Source: Fibrobacterota bacterium (GTDB lineage Bacteria > Fibrobacterota > Fibrobacteria > UBA11236). Taken from it: a stretch of 33,689 nt of DNA. Both the position numbers and the translations under genes were made by a program. Below are positions 8,736 through 16,215 of this stretch, piece after piece; the first letter of the stretch is position 1, and every line of letters begins with the position of its first letter. Under the pieces are notes generated by a model, which saw only the letters and a list, made by a program, of their open reading frames with translations, was not told the origin of the DNA and ran no database searches. The stretch lies in the NCBI GenBank assembly GCA_023249635.1, contig JAHFCH010000051.1, positions 1 through 33,689 of the forward strand. The letters are read 5' to 3'.

Positions 8736-10036
8736 GCGGCCCGGCGGACAATGGCTGCCTGGCCGGTTTCGGCAACGAGTTCGCCAGCGAAGCCCTGGCC
8801 GGCGCCTTGCCGCAAGCACAGAATTCGCCGCAACAGGCGCCCATGGGCTTGTACGCGGAACAATTCAGCGGCACGGCTTTTACGGCGCCCCGCGCGGCCA
8901 ACCGCCGATCCTGGCTCTATCGTATCCATCCTTCCGCGAAACAATCCCCGTTCCGCGCGCTGCCCCGGACTCTCCTGACCGCTGGTGCCTTCGACGGCGC
9001 CGCCGCCACCGCTCCCGATCCGCTGCGCTGGGATCCCCTCCCCCTGCCCTCCGCGCCCACGGATTTCCTCGCGGGCCTGGCGGCCATGGCAGGTAACGGG
9101 AATGTTACCCAACAGGAAGGCTGCGCCGCGTACTGCTATACCGCCAACGCCTCCATGACGGAGACTTTCTTTTCGAGCGCCGACGGGGAATGGCTGCTCG
9201 TGCCCCAGCTCGGCCGCTTGCGGCTGCGCACCGAGTTGGGGATACTGGAAATCGCGCCCGGGGAAATCGCCCTCCTTCCCCGCGGCATCCGGTTCCAAGT
9301 GGAATTGCCCGATGGCGCTTCGCGCGGGTATGCCTGCGAGAATTTCGGCCAGCCCTTCCGCCTGCCCGAGCTGGGCCCCATCGGCGCCAACGGCCTGGCC
9401 CATCCCCTGGACTTCCTGAGCCCGCGCGCCGCCTTCGAAGACAAGCCCGGCCGCTTCCGCCACATCGCCAAGTTCCAAGGCCGGCTGTGGGAATCGGAAC
9501 TGGATCATTCGCCCCTGGACGTGGTCGCCTGGCGCGGCAACCTGGCGCCCTGCAAATACGATCTGCGCCGGTTCAACGCCATGGGTTCGGCGGGTTTCGA
9601 TCATCCCGATCCTTCCATCTTCACCGTGCTCACTTCGCCTTCGCCCCTGGCAGGCACCGCCAATGTCGATTTCGTGATCTTCCCGCCCCGTTGGCAGGTG
9701 GCCGAACATACTTTCCGGCCTCCCTGGTTCCATCGCAACGTGATGAGCGAATTCATGGGCCTTATCGAAGGCGCTTATGACGCCAAGGCCGAGGGCTTCG
9801 TGCCCGGGGGGGCCAGCCTGCACAATTGCATGACCGGGCATGGGCCCGATGCCGGAACCGTGGCCAAGGCCGCGGCGGCCGAGCTCAAGCCCGATTATCT
9901 TTCCGGTACCTTGGCCTTCATGTTCGAATCCCGTTGGGTATTCCATCCCACGCCTTTCGCCCTGGCGACTCCGGCGTTGCAAAAGGACTACGCGGGATGC
10001 TGGCGCGATATCCCCAAGCGGTTCCCGGGGGTATGA
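8732..10036 (+). CDS. hmgA: Homogentisate 1,2-dioxygenase
   Basis: The product has 434 residues, the usual length. It opens the ring of homogentisate to give 4-maleylacetoacetate (EC 1.13.11.5). The N-terminus starts with [16 protein letters not shown] and [18 protein letters not shown], typical of the family. The iron ligands correspond to H334 and E340 ([13 protein letters not shown]) and H370 (CMTGHGPD), matching human H335, E341 and H371. The ATG at 8732 overlaps the hpd stop; the frame is open further upstream, but that is the shadow of hpd. The stop at 10034-10036 overlaps the next start in the same ATGA manner. Confidence 0.97.
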   Translation: MSGPADNGCLAGFGNEFASEALAGALPQAQNSPQQAPMGLYAEQFSGTAFTAPRAANRRSWLYRIHPSAKQSPFRALPRTLLTAGAFDGAAATAPDPLRWDPLPLPSAPTDFLAGLAAMAGNGNVTQQEGCAAYCYTANASMTETFFSSADGEWLLVPQLGRLRLRTELGILEIAPGEIALLPRGIRFQVELPDGASRGYACENFGQPFRLPELGPIGANGLAHPLDFLSPRAAFEDKPGRFRHIAKFQGRLWESELDHSPLDVVAWRGNLAPCKYDLRRFNAMGSAGFDHPDPSIFTVLTSPSPLAGTANVDFVIFPPRWQVAEHTFRPPWFHRNVMSEFMGLIEGAYDAKAEGFVPGGASLHNCMTGHGPDAGTVAKAAAAELKPDYLSGTLAFMFESRWVFHPTPFALATPALQKDYAGCWRDIPKRFPGV

Positions 10037-10920
10037 TGGAAACGGCGCTAAGCATCCTCATGGAAGGCCTCATCGACTACGCGGGCCTGTATCCGCCCGC
10101 CTCCCTGGGCATGGATACGGCGACCCGCAATTACGCCGCCTACCGCAAGGGGCACCAGGCCGAATGGCTGGGACGCTTCGTGCTCCCGGTGGCGCGCCTG
10201 AAGGAATTTTCCGCCGCGCGCGCCACGCTTCCCGCGGGCACTTGGAAACTCGCCGCTTTGATCGGCACTGACCCCGTGCTCGACTTGTCGCAGCTGGCCG
10301 AATTCAACCGCGCCGGTTTCCTGTACGCCGAACCCGCAGCCCGCATCGATACCCTGGAGATGAAGGCCGACAGGCCGAGTGACATCGCGCGCGTACTGGA
10401 AGCCGCCCCCGACGACGTGATCGCCTATTTCGAAATCCCCCTGGCCGATCCCGGCCATTGCCTGGCCGAACTGGCCCGCCTGGGCGGGCGCGCCAAGCTG
10501 CGTACCGGCGGAGTTACCCCCGATCGCATCCCTTCCTCCGCCGAGGCGGCCGCCTTCGTCGCCGCCTGCGCAGCCGCCCGGGTACCCCTCAAGGCCACGG
10601 CCGGCCTGCACCATCCCTTCCGCTCCTTGCGCCCGCTGACGTATGCCCCGGACAGCCCCAAGGCCATGATGCACGGCTTCGTAAACGTCTTCCTGGCCGC
10701 CGCCTTCGCCACCCAGGGGGCTCCCGCCGCGGAACTGGAGGCCTTGCTGGACGAGACTTCGCCGCAAGCCTTCCGGTTCACAAGCGACGGCGTGCAATGG
10801 CGCAACCGCCGCATCGACGCCGAGAGCCTGCGCCGGGCCCGCGGGGATTTCGCCATCGCCTTCGGTTCCTGTTCTTTCGAGGAACCGCGGCAGGATTTAC
10901 GGGAGGCGGGATGGCTATGA
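10033..10920 (+). CDS. Unrecognised conserved-looking protein between hmgA and fahA
   Basis: The product has 295 residues with no signal peptide or membrane segment. I cannot name its family with certainty. The sequence alternates helix and strand in the way of a TIM barrel. It contains K155-L-R-T-G-G, then 32 residues later K187-A-T-A-G-L-H-H-P, and later HGFVNVF (H214) and FGSCSFEEP near the C-terminus. The two lysine motifs resemble, in kind and spacing, the K-T-S-T-G and K-A-x-G-G motifs of class I aldolases such as DeoC, hinting at Schiff-base chemistry. It is coupled by ATGA overlaps to both hmgA and fahA, so it very probably works in homogentisate breakdown. No maleylacetoacetate isomerase is seen in the operon, and this protein could fill that step. 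ATG 10036 is an alternative start. Confidence 0.85.
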   Translation: MMETALSILMEGLIDYAGLYPPASLGMDTATRNYAAYRKGHQAEWLGRFVLPVARLKEFSAARATLPAGTWKLAALIGTDPVLDLSQLAEFNRAGFLYAEPAARIDTLEMKADRPSDIARVLEAAPDDVIAYFEIPLADPGHCLAELARLGGRAKLRTGGVTPDRIPSSAEAAAFVAACAAARVPLKATAGLHHPFRSLRPLTYAPDSPKAMMHGFVNVFLAAAFATQGAPAAELEALLDETSPQAFRFTSDGVQWRNRRIDAESLRRARGDFAIAFGSCSFEEPRQDLREAGWL

Positions 10921-12257
10921 CGCGCGGCATCGACGAAACCCATGACGCGGCATTGACCAGTTGGCTGCCCGGGGCCAATGCCCCTGGCCACGATTTCCCC
11001 ATCCAGAATCTTCCCTTCGGGATTTTCCGCCGGCGGGGATCGGGGGAGCCGCCCCATGCCGGCGTCGCGATCGGCGATCGCGTTCTCGACATCGCGGCCT
11101 GCCGGACCGCCGGACTTTTCACGGGCCTGGCCTCCGAAGCCGCCGCCGTATGCGGCGATGCCTCGCTCAACCGCTTGGCCGCCTTGGGTCCAGCCCATGC
11201 CGGCGCTCTACGCGGCCAAATCAGCGCTTTGCTGCGCGCGGGCGATACCCGCATCGCGGGACTGCCCGACTGGGAAACCCGCGTGTTACCTCGGATTTCC
11301 GAATGCGAACTGTTCCTGCCCATGGAAACAGGCGACTATACCGATTTCTACGCCTCCATCCATCATGCGACCAACGTAGGGCGCCTGTTCCGTCCCGAGC
11401 AACCGCTGTTGCCGAATTACAAGCATGTCCCCATCGGGTACCATGGCCGCGCTTCTTCACTCATCCTAGACGGCACTCCGGTGCGCCGACCCATGGGCCA
11501 GACCCAGGCTTCGCCCGATGGCCTGCAGCCCCCGTCCTTCGGGCCCTGCAAGGCCCTGGACTACGAAGTCGAGGCCGGTTTGATCATCGGGACCGGGAAC
11601 CCCCTGGGGACCCGCATCCCGGTGGCCGCGGCGGAAGATCATCTTTTCGGCATGTGCCTTCTCAACGATTGGTCCGCGCGGGATCTCCAGAAATGGGAAT
11701 ACCAACCCTTGGGGCCTTTCCTCGCCAAAAGCTTCGCGACCACCCTCTCACCCTGGGTCATCACCTGGGAGGCCCTGGCGCCTTACCGCGCGGCCGCCGC
11801 GGCCCACCCTTCCGGCGATCCCGCGCCTCTGGCCTATCTCGATCAGGGGAGCGCCTCCGGGCGCGCCGCCATCAATCTCGTTTGCGAACTCCACCTGCTC
11901 ACGCCCGCCATGCGGCAACAGAGCCTTGCCCCGGCGCGCCTCAGCCGCGCCCACGCCCGGGATTTGTATTGGACCCCGGCGCAGTTGCTGGCGCATCATG
12001 CCTCCAACGGTTGTAACCTGAGGCCGGGCGATATCCTCGGCACGGGAACGATCTCGGGACCGGATGCGGAAAATCGCGGCTGCCTGTTGGAGCTGACCCA
12101 GGGCGGTAAGGATGCCGTCGTTTTGCCCGCTGGCGAAACCCGCCGCTACCTGCAGGACGGGGACGAAGTCATCCTTTCGGGCCATTGCGAAGCGCCCGGT
12201 TTCGTCCGCATCGGCTTCGGGGAGTGCCGCGGTACGGTTCTGCCTGCCGTGGGATAA
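10917..12257 (+). CDS. fahA: Fumarylacetoacetase
   Basis: The product has 446 residues. It hydrolyses 4-fumarylacetoacetate to fumarate and acetoacetate (EC 3.7.1.2), the last ring-cleavage step. The N-terminal domain includes NLPFGIF. The catalytic domain has GDYTDFYASIHHATNVG, NYKHVPIGYHGR, LDYEVEAGLIIG and LLNDWSARDLQKWEY. Metal ligands by comparison with the mouse enzyme are D143, E217, E219 and D251; the catalytic histidine is H150. All are present with the same spacing as mouse D126/H133. The ATG at 10917 gives the ATGA overlap seen throughout this operon. ATG 10911 is an alternative, four bases after GGAGG, which may be too tight. Confidence 0.96.
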   Translation: MTRGIDETHDAALTSWLPGANAPGHDFPIQNLPFGIFRRRGSGEPPHAGVAIGDRVLDIAACRTAGLFTGLASEAAAVCGDASLNRLAALGPAHAGALRGQISALLRAGDTRIAGLPDWETRVLPRISECELFLPMETGDYTDFYASIHHATNVGRLFRPEQPLLPNYKHVPIGYHGRASSLILDGTPVRRPMGQTQASPDGLQPPSFGPCKALDYEVEAGLIIGTGNPLGTRIPVAAAEDHLFGMCLLNDWSARDLQKWEYQPLGPFLAKSFATTLSPWVITWEALAPYRAAAAAHPSGDPAPLAYLDQGSASGRAAINLVCELHLLTPAMRQQSLAPARLSRAHARDLYWTPAQLLAHHASNGCNLRPGDILGTGTISGPDAENRGCLLELTQGGKDAVVLPAGETRRYLQDGDEVILSGHCEAPGFVRIGFGECRGTVLPAVG

Positions 12258-12266
12258 ACAAAAGCC

Positions 12267-13109
12267 ATGGAGCACGGTCCTGACTTCGTCATCGAGCAAC
12301 CCATCGACCGTTATACCGCCGAGGATCAGGCGGTCTGGCACGCCCTCTGCGCGCGCCAGGCCAAGTTGTTGCCGGGGCGCGCCTGCGCCGAATTCCTGGC
12401 CGGCCTCCAAGGGTTGTCCGTGGTCGGCGAAGGCATCCCCGATTTCGCCCGCCTCAACCGCACCCTGCGGGCCGCGACGGGCTGGGAACTGGTGGCCGTG
12501 CCCGGATTGGTTCCCGATGCCGTCTTCTTCGAGCACCTGGCCCATCGCCGCTTTCCCACCGCCTGGTGGATACGCAAGCACGAGCAAATCGATTACCTGC
12601 AAGAGCCGGACGTATTCCACGATCTCTACGGACACGTGCCCTTGCTGATGAACCCGGTCTTCGCCGATTACCTGCAGGCCTACGGACAGGGCGGGATGAA
12701 GGCCGGCCGCCTCGGCGAGATCACGCATCTGGCGCGCCTCTACTGGTATACGGTCGAGTTCGGTCTCATCCGCGACGCTTCCGCGCCGGGCGGTTTGAAA
12801 ATCTACGGATCCGGGATCCTGTCTTCACAAGCGGAATCCATCTATTGCCTGGATAGCGCCTCGCCGAACCGCGTGGCCTTTGATCTGTTACGGGTCATGC
12901 GCACCAAATACCGCATCGATACCTTCCAGAAGACCTACTTCGTGGTCGACGACTTCGCGCAATTGTTCGATGCCACGCGGCCCGACTTTCGTCCCTACTA
13001 TGAAAGCCTGCATGGCATGGCCGAGTTGGGTTCGGGCGATTTAGATGCGGGCGATACGGTGATTACCCGCGGTAATCGCGAAGGTTGGGCAGACAGCGCC
13101 GACGTGTGA
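12267..13109 (+). CDS. phhA: Phenylalanine 4-monooxygenase
   Basis: The product has 280 residues, typical for bacterial single-domain enzymes without the regulatory ACT domain. It hydroxylates phenylalanine to tyrosine with O2 and a tetrahydropterin (EC 1.14.16.1). Family motifs are YTAEDQAVWHALCARQ, the PGLVPDAVFFEHLAHRRFP segment, and the iron ligands H118 and H123 (DVFHDLYGHVPLL) with E164 (WYTVEFGL). It follows fahA by nine bases and closes the operon, feeding tyrosine into the pathway. No pterin-4a-carbinolamine dehydratase (phhB) and no tyrosine aminotransferase are in the window; they must be elsewhere or replaced. It ends six bases before the convergent RDD gene. Confidence 0.97.
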   Translation: MEHGPDFVIEQPIDRYTAEDQAVWHALCARQAKLLPGRACAEFLAGLQGLSVVGEGIPDFARLNRTLRAATGWELVAVPGLVPDAVFFEHLAHRRFPTAWWIRKHEQIDYLQEPDVFHDLYGHVPLLMNPVFADYLQAYGQGGMKAGRLGEITHLARLYWYTVEFGLIRDASAPGGLKIYGSGILSSQAESIYCLDSASPNRVAFDLLRVMRTKYRIDTFQKTYFVVDDFAQLFDATRPDFRPYYESLHGMAELGSGDLDAGDTVITRGNREGWADSADV

Positions 13110-13115
13110 TTCCCA

Positions 13116-13814
13116 TCAGCCCTCGGGCTCCTGCCAGCGCACCACCACCGTCCCCGCGATGAAATCGTGAACGGCCCGGCGCTTTTCGTTGAACAACATG
13201 GTCAGCAGCTCCGACCAGGCCCAGAAAGCGCTGACGCGAGAAACCAGTTTCGCGCTTCCGGCATTCAATAGCTGGCTGAAGGCCAGAAAGCCCATCCCCT
13301 CGATGGCCTCGCGGTGGCCTATCACTATGGGTAGAAGGGTGGCAGTATACGCTACGGCCATGAAGAATTCGGGCGCGCTCCGAACCAGAGCCTCCCGCAA
13401 TCCGACCTTCTTCAAATCCACGGTCATCAGTTTCAGGCCCGCCAGCATTTTGCCGGGAGTGGCCCCGTAACGGGCATGGAAGAATACGTGGAATGCGGAT
13501 CCAAGGGGTACCAGAACCAGAAAGGAAGAGAATCCGATCCAAAAATTGGCCCGGATCAGGAAATACGGAGCCAAACCAAGGGGCGTCATGATCAGGCCAT
13601 CGACCATTTGGGCTACGAACCGCCGCCAGAAATTGCGGTAAACCGCGATGGGTCCCTTCGGCCCTTGGGGCGCTACGTCGGCAGGCGGATTCGCGATGAC
13701 CGCTTGCAACGCCTCCGAGGCGTTCCGGAAATTCTCCGGGTACTTCTCGCGATCGATGTTCTGCAAAACGCTTTCCAGATCTTCCCGCCCGTATTTCGAA
13801 TAGTCGATCGCCAT
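13116..13814 (-). CDS. RDD family membrane protein
   Basis: The product has 232 residues. A soluble N-terminal part of about 70 residues (MAIDYSKYGREDLESVLQNI) is followed by an RDD-type membrane domain. That domain starts with YRNFWRRFVAQMVDGLIMTP, in which R-x(n)-D takes the place of the name-giving residues. GATPGKMLAGLKLMTVD is the typical second motif of this family, and AVHDFIAGTVVV is the typical last one. About four hydrophobic segments are visible. Some RDD proteins have been linked to ion exchange, but the role here is unknown. The ATG at 13814 is chosen because GAGGGAAGG lies just upstream; the frame runs open further back only through overlap with the moeA 3' end region. It probably shares a transcript with moeA. 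Confidence 0.85.
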   Translation of the reverse strand: MAIDYSKYGREDLESVLQNIDREKYPENFRNASEALQAVIANPPADVAPQGPKGPIAVYRNFWRRFVAQMVDGLIMTPLGLAPYFLIRANFWIGFSSFLVLVPLGSAFHVFFHARYGATPGKMLAGLKLMTVDLKKVGLREALVRSAPEFFMAVAYTATLLPIVIGHREAIEGMGFLAFSQLLNAGSAKLVSRVSAFWAWSELLTMLFNEKRRAVHDFIAGTVVVRWQEPEG

Positions 13815-13858
13815 TTGCCTTCCCTCTCCCCCGGTTTCCCATGCCGCTGCCGCGCGGC

Positions 13859-15094
13859 CTACCAACGCCATGCCCGCAGGACCTTGCCCGCCGGCACCGC
13901 TGCATCCCCGGCGGGGATTTCCACGAACCCCTCCGCCCTGGCCCAGCCGGTAAAGTCTCCCGAGCCCTGGTGCTTCGCCCACTTTGCGAGCATGCGTCCT
14001 TCCTCATCCCACGCGAAGGTAGCGGGACGGAACTGGGTAAGTTTTCCCGGAGCGCCCATGGCTTCCGCCGTGACGACCGGGACATGCAAAGGTCGCGGGC
14101 TACCCTGCGCCCGTAGCAGCGCGGGCAGCACGTAACGATGCAGGCACACCAGCACGGAAGCGGGATTGCCCGGCAGCCCGAATACGGGGCGCCCGCCCGC
14201 GGCCACTCCGAACCAGAATGGCTTGCCGGGCTTTTGCATAATGCGGTGAAACAACGGGCGCACGCCCAAGTCCTTAAGCACGGCGGGCACATGATCGGTT
14301 TGCCCCATGGAGACGCCGCCGGTGAGGATCAATGCCTGGCATTTGCCCAACACGCCTTCCAGCGTAAAGCGCAGACGGGCGGCATCGTCGCGGCAATGCA
14401 GCAAGGCCACCCGTTCGATATAGCGCTTGCGCAAGGCGGCTTCGATGGCATGGGGATTGGAGCGGCGGATCTGGTGGGGCAAAGGCATACGCCCCACGTC
14501 CACCAATTCATCCCCCGTGGCCACCACCGCCACCGAGGGCGACTCGGCCACCGGCAGCCCGGCATAACCGCAGGAGGCCGCCGCGCCCAAGTGGGGCGCT
14601 TCCAGGCGCGTCCCTTCCGGCACCAGCACATCGCCGGCGGCGCAATCGACCCCCTCCCGATGCACGAATCGGTAGGGCACGGCATCGCCATAGCGCGCCG
14701 CCAATTCCGCCCGGCCATCGGCCACGGAAATATCTTCCACCGGGGCGATGCAATCGGTTCCCGCGGGCAACACGGCCCCGGTCATCACTTCCAGGCAACC
14801 CTGGTCCGATTTCAGTTTCCTGGGTTTTTCACCCGCCTTCTGCGCGCCTTCCACGGCGAAGCTCCGCAACCCGCGCTCCCAGGCCGAGAACGCGAAGGCG
14901 ATGCCGTCCATGGCGACCCGATCGAAAGGCGGTTGGGCCCGGTCGGCGCGGATTTCCCCGCGCAGGATGCGGCCCCGGCATTTGGCCAAAGGCAAGGTAA
15001 CCGGCGTGTAACGGGGGATGGCTTCCGCCAGGATGGCGTCGGCTTCGTCGGGAGCGATACGTTCGCGCAAGCCGGGACCTTCCGTTGCCGACAT
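13859..15094 (-). CDS. moeA: Molybdopterin molybdenumtransferase
   Basis: The product has 411 residues, the usual MoeA length. MoeA inserts molybdate into adenylylated molybdopterin in molybdenum-cofactor synthesis. Visible are the N-terminal PPFDRVAMDGIAF motif, the linker VMTGAVLPAGTDCI, and VAVVATGDELVDVG. The MoCF-binding core has LILTGGVSMGQTDHVPAVLKDLG, then FHRIMQKPGKPFWFG and PVFGLPGNPASVLV. The C-terminal domain IV is complete. No other cofactor genes are nearby, so it is an isolated moeA. The start is at 15094, where MSATEGPGLRER begins just after a GGGGGAAGG stretch; longer starts only add residues unlike the family. It lies 44 bases upstream of the RDD gene on the same strand. Confidence 0.95.
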   Translation of the reverse strand: MSATEGPGLRERIAPDEADAILAEAIPRYTPVTLPLAKCRGRILRGEIRADRAQPPFDRVAMDGIAFAFSAWERGLRSFAVEGAQKAGEKPRKLKSDQGCLEVMTGAVLPAGTDCIAPVEDISVADGRAELAARYGDAVPYRFVHREGVDCAAGDVLVPEGTRLEAPHLGAAASCGYAGLPVAESPSVAVVATGDELVDVGRMPLPHQIRRSNPHAIEAALRKRYIERVALLHCRDDAARLRFTLEGVLGKCQALILTGGVSMGQTDHVPAVLKDLGVRPLFHRIMQKPGKPFWFGVAAGGRPVFGLPGNPASVLVCLHRYVLPALLRAQGSPRPLHVPVVTAEAMGAPGKLTQFRPATFAWDEEGRMLAKWAKHQGSGDFTGWARAEGFVEIPAGDAAVPAGKVLRAWRW

Positions 15095-15210
15095 CCTTCC
15101 CCCTTCCCCGCGTTCCGGAAACATTTTCGCGTCCCCGAAATCTAAGATCTTGCGCGGCCGCGGCGGCATTCTCCGGACGGGTTTGAGGCAAATGCCATTT
15201 TCCCGGCGGC

Positions 15211-15272
15211 GGCTTGGGGCGCTTGGGACTCTCGCGATCGGGGATCCCCCGATGGGAGTTGGCTTGGGGCGC
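15211..15272 (+). repeat. 12-bp direct repeats flanking a palindrome upstream of the receiver-like gene
   Basis: GGCTTGGGGCGC occurs at 15211-15222 and again at 15261-15272, exactly 50 bases apart. Between them lies a perfect 7-bp palindrome, ATCGGGG at 15237-15243 and CCCCGAT at 15247-15253. The right repeat overlaps the predicted -35 element. This may be a binding site for a regulator; that is inference. Confidence 0.6.
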
Positions 15273-15287
15273 GGAGTGCCATAAAAT
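15259..15287 (+). promoter_or_regulatory. Predicted sigma70-like promoter of the receiver-like gene
   Basis: TTGGCT at 15259-15264 and TAAAAT at 15282-15287 are separated by 17 bases. Transcription would start near 15294, leaving a leader of about 33 bases with GGGAG before the ATG at 15327. Confidence 0.5.
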
Positions 15288-15326
15288 GGGATCAGATTGG
15301 GAGGGAATCACCCTCTTTGGGAGAAC

Positions 15327-15743
15327 ATGTCCAAGATCCTCATCTTCGAACCGGAAACGCGGTACCGGGTCCTGCTGCGCTATATCCTCGAAGGCATCAA
15401 CCATCGCGTGCTCGATGCCGGCACTTGGGACGATATTCCCGTGCTGCTCGCCTCGGACCGCCCCGACCTGATCGTCCTGGGCGTGCATCTGGGCGAAGAC
15501 GACTCCGAAAGCACCGGAATGCTCACCTGGCCGGAGTGGCAATTGGCCCTGCCCGAGGTCCCCACCCTGCTGCTCTTCTCGGGCGATCCCGATTTACGCG
15601 AAGGCTTTCTGGACTCCTGGGACGGCGCGAAGCTCTTGAACGTGATGGTGCAGCCGGTTGAGCCGTACCCGCTGCTGGCGATGGTGAAGTCGATGTTGAC
15701 TGCGCCTGAGGTTTGGCGCAGGGGCGGGCAGCATATCGTTTGA
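15327..15743 (+). CDS. Degenerate response-regulator receiver domain protein
   Basis: The product has 138 residues and is a single domain of the CheY-like fold: KILIFEPE (strand 1), RPDLIVLGVHLG (strand 3), VPTLLLFSG (strand 4) and LLNVMVQPVEPYPLL (strand 5 and after). The phosphoacceptor aspartate that normally ends strand 3 is replaced by G52 (LIVLG rather than LIVLD). The conserved lysine before the cis-proline is Q109 (VQPVEP). The first acidic pocket is E8/E10 rather than two aspartates. The protein therefore probably cannot be phosphorylated and may act as a pseudo-receiver. No DNA-binding domain is attached. The ATG at 15327 follows GGGAG by five bases. No kinase gene is nearby. Confidence 0.75.
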   Translation: MSKILIFEPETRYRVLLRYILEGINHRVLDAGTWDDIPVLLASDRPDLIVLGVHLGEDDSESTGMLTWPEWQLALPEVPTLLLFSGDPDLREGFLDSWDGAKLLNVMVQPVEPYPLLAMVKSMLTAPEVWRRGGQHIV

Positions 15744-16215
15744 AGTCCGTCTACTTTCACTAAGGTGGAGCCTGGAGCCGGCGCGTGGATTGGGCTGCGG
15801 GCGGTGCGGGAACCCGGCTTCGGCTCAGACGAGGCTCGGCGATAATTGGGTCGCTTTACGGTTCGGAAAAGGCGACGCCCGCGAAGCGTAGGTGTGGGTC
15901 TCGCACCGGCCGGCGCGGGCTGCCCTTCAGTTTATCCGATTGCCTTTTCCAAACCTAGCCCGCCTCGAATTCGCCGAGGCCGGGCTCCCGCACCGCCCGC
16001 CCCTGCGGTCACGCGCCGGCTCCAGTCTCCACCCTGGCGCCGCGGCCTCGCAGGGTCCCGCTCATTAACTCGAAAGTTCGGCCCTGGATTTGCGGAAATT
16101 TTTCGACGAAGTGAGTTCTTGGTCGCGGTGGGATTCGTGAGGCGATCGGGTTCGCCCGCCCCGTGGACGCGAGGGCGGGCGTGCGTGTCGCTCTACTTCT
16201 GGAAGGCGAAGGGAA
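15744..16215. other. 472-base convergent gap; no gene supported
   Basis: This space lies between two convergent genes. An open frame exists on the plus strand (15846-16229), but its composition (Pro/Arg-rich, running into the end of the opposite gene) does not look coding. Most of the gap is the nested inverted repeat described in the next entry. A further small hairpin lies directly after it: ACCCTG at 16031-16036 pairs with CAGGGT at 16051-16056. Confidence 0.6.
15764..16033. repeat. Nested long inverted repeat, about 270 bp
   Basis: The outer arms at 15764-15787 and 16010-16033 pair at 23 of 24 positions. The next arms at 15797-15824 and 15973-16000 match at 26 of 28; one of the two exceptions is a G-U type pair. 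Further in, 15860-15873 pairs with the GCCTTTTCCAAACC at 15942-15955 at 13 of 14, and GCCCGCG at 15877-15883 with CGCGGGC at 15914-15920. The centre has GGTGTG and CGCACC at 15891-15907. The whole unit can fold as one long branched hairpin on either strand. It could be a structured RNA, a palindromic mobile repeat, or a bidirectional terminator. I saw no second copy in the window. Confidence 0.85.

Noticed and set aside
8576-9982. Long minus-strand open frame opposite hmgA
   Set aside because: Shadow of hmgA; composition is not protein-like.
10458-10910. Upstream extension of the fahA frame
   Set aside because: The extra residues overlap the preceding gene in another frame and do not resemble fumarylacetoacetase.
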